From Didymodactylos carnosus (taxonomy: Eukaryota; Rotifera; Eurotatoria; Philodinida; Philodinidae), in the NCBI GenBank assembly GCA_905250885.1, contig CAJNOQ010003256.1:1-20870 (forward strand): a DNA stretch of 20,870 nucleotides, in the 5' to 3' direction. The position numbers and the translations under genes were made by a program. Below, in pieces: positions 18,986 to 20,870 of the stretch; the stretch's first letter is position 1, and the number at the start of each line of letters is the position of its first letter. The notes under the pieces were generated by a model that made no database searches, was not told the DNA's origin, and saw only the letters and a list, made by a program, of their open reading frames with translations.

Positions 18986-20870
18986 CTAGGTGAGCATCGA
19001 AAAATTGAGCAAAACGATCTACATTAGAAATAATCAATGACTGATGAATAGAAGTTCCTAGTTCTTACCCAACGTTTTTAATGGTGAAAAGATATCTGAA
19101 TCTATATTCAGCCGAATAAAATTGTTACTGCCCAAGTTGAAAAATAAGTCGTAATTCACTTAAAGAATCGGTGAACATAATAGTTAAATGACATACAAAC
19201 CCAAAACCTTAGAAGACGATTGAAAGACATGAACGTATTGTTCTGTACACAACTGAATTTTGTTTTGTCGTACACCAGAATAAGTGATAATTCATAGGGA
19301 GTTTCTTGAAATAGTCTGCATCTTGCATAGTTACTAACGACAAAAGGCACAATCGCGTGCTATATATAATTCGCAGATATCATCCAGGCAATTATAAGGT
19401 TCGATTGTTTTTTTTCTTTTCTCTGACGATCTATTATCAGAGTTTACTGGTTGAAACATGATCTCTTGGCTCGTTCCACCGTCACCACTGGCGGGCAATC
19501 CCATGAAGTTTCTTATATCGATTGAGAACCAGTTAATCGATAGTGAAAATGATCAATCGCCGACTTCGATCACAAAATCGCGATTGTCGGACCATGATCG
19601 TTTAGTCGAACCGTCACAACTCATGGCGATTGAAAAAAAAATCGTGATTTCATAATGTAAAATTGTGACTGAAAAGCAATTGCGATCAATCGATAATCTA
19701 CACTACGACTTCAATCGCGTTTTTGTGAGCTAACATAGCGACTTCACTTTTATTCACGATGGTTCGATAGAAAATCTTTCTTTGCTTAATGATGATTGCA
19801 ACAGGAGCCAGAACTGGACAACAGAAGAATACAACCCATTTTTAGCCGAGATTGATCGATAAAGTTTCGCATCATCAGTTAGTTTCATGAAGGGAAAAAT
19901 CGCACATTGCTATGTTACTGAATATTGTTCTCGGTGGTTAGTCGAACTAAATGTTAGAAAAACCGAGGCACTCCTTGTTTGCGCCTAAAGAAAATCGAAG
20001 AATTTTACTATTTTACCGGGATATCTCGGTAAAATTTGCCACATCCTTAAGTATCTTAACTGTACAATCAGGCCACGTCTCGCATTCGGTAAAATTCTTC
20101 TTGATCAACGCAGAAGTTCAGAATCATGTCTTCAGTGCGAGCGGCGCTCGGGGAAGAAAATGATGACCGCAGGGAATTTTTTGAAATTTTCAATTCATAG
20201 TACTTCTGTAGGGAAAAAGATATTTTAAAGAAAGTTTTGAAAATGTTGAATACTGTCTTCAGGCTTGCAGCGAGTCCGAGTATCTCGAGTAGGACTCATA
20301 TTGTCTTCAAAAGAGAAACTGAAATGATGTCTTTTTTCAACTAAATGCTCTTCAATAAGATAACACTAAGAAGTTAAAATTAAAATGGAGCAAATGGAAA
20401 TGGAAATTAAAATTGTGGTGTACGATTTGTTTGCACATAATGCTTTACGTAGGCTTTTTACATTTAATCTATTCACTTTTGTCTAGTTATTTCTTTTTGC
20501 TTTTCTTTCTGCTGACACACGTAGTTGTATGGGTAACAACAATAAGACGATGCTTATTACAGAAAGGAAAAAAAAATTTTATCTGTTTAATGCTATCACA
20601 CTGAAGCAAATTTAGTCAATAAATCGAAATCTGTACGAAATTAATTGTTTATAACAATACCAAACAATTTGGTTTAATTTTATGTATATTCGTATGAACA
20701 TAAGAGGCAGTGCACGATAGAAACGCACTTTTCCAGCATAGCGTGCTCAATGAACTGTCACAGATTTTTCTCAAATTATCAGAGCAGATAGAGAAATGTG
20801 TCCTGAACATTTTTGTCTCTTGACATTTTTTTCCAAAATGCTTTCCCTTGCCGCTAGAGTGCTTGCAAAA
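18986..20870. other. Gene-free right end of the window
   Basis: Open frames at about 19458-19655, 19951-20163 and 20413-20604 carry no recognisable domain. The last is a low-complexity hydrophobic run. The stretch contains an ATCG-word cluster (about 19515-19730), a 24-bp palindrome at 20011-20034, and otherwise ordinary AT-rich DNA. Confidence 0.4.
20011..20034. repeat. 24-bp near-perfect palindrome
   Basis: TTTTACCG, then GGATATCT, then CGGTAAAA. Only one base pair of the palindrome mismatches. Related words GAAGAATTTTAC (near 19997) and GTAAAATTCTTC (near 20089) form a wider inverted pair around it. Confidence 0.6.

Noticed and set aside
1-20870. CRISPR array, prokaryotic operon or phage defence system
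   Set aside because: No regularly spaced direct repeats, no tightly packed ORFs with ribosome-binding sites, and the genes are eukaryotic with a spliceosomal intron.

Overview
The window looks like eukaryotic nuclear DNA from a small-genome invertebrate, most likely a bdelloid rotifer. The support is indirect: strongly AT-rich DNA, a 59-bp GT-AG intron, a single-exon secreted GH16 glucanase, a decayed WWE plus ADP-ribosyltransferase gene of a type abundant in bdelloids, LINE debris, and many short inverted-repeat elements. Nothing looks prokaryotic: there are no operons, tRNA or rRNA genes, or CRISPR arrays. Gene density is low, and only two genes look intact.

Region by region. (1) 1-3.1 kb is retrotransposon debris. 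It holds a plus-strand LINE ORF2 fragment (endonuclease end to just before the RT), an inverted 197-bp duplicate of part of it on the minus strand, a foldback element with 136-bp arms, and a minus-strand LINE ORF1 remnant. (2) 3.1-6.3 kb is mostly non-coding. It contains the first copy of a ~415-bp dispersed repeat whose minus strand starts with a tRNA-like A box/B box pair, so probably a SINE. (3) 6.3-7.6 kb is an intact two-exon gene for a secreted leucine-rich-repeat protein. (4) 8.1-8.7 kb is a foldback element with 160-bp arms. (5) 8.9-12.2 kb holds two adjacent minus-strand pseudogenes: a truncated Na+/H+ exchanger and a WWE-ART gene. The ART gene has lost the Arg of its R-S-E signature and is split by about 0.7 kb of foreign or intronic DNA. 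(6) 12.5-12.9 kb is a CGGTAT-rich inverted-repeat element flanked by an 8-bp direct repeat, as left by hAT-type transposition. (7) 12.9-16.6 kb is largely empty apart from an unrecognised 153-codon ORF and a third large foldback (16072-16602). (8) 17.0-18.5 kb is the intact GH16 gene on the minus strand and, inverted about 0.5 kb away, a decayed 140-bp piece of a close paralogue. (9) 18.5-20.9 kb is the second SINE-like copy followed by gene-free DNA with a cluster of ATCG words and a short palindrome.

The two intact genes show no functional link to each other. Both encode secreted proteins, one with binding repeats (LRR) and one an enzyme (beta-glucanase). The main theme is structural: many inverted duplications at different scales and ages, mixed with gene remnants, as expected of an accessory, transposon-rich chromosomal zone. 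I found no convincing new multi-gene system. The most interesting items are the tRNA-headed repeat, the foldback elements, the lesion-sharing inverted LINE duplication, and the GH16 gene with its inverted relic.
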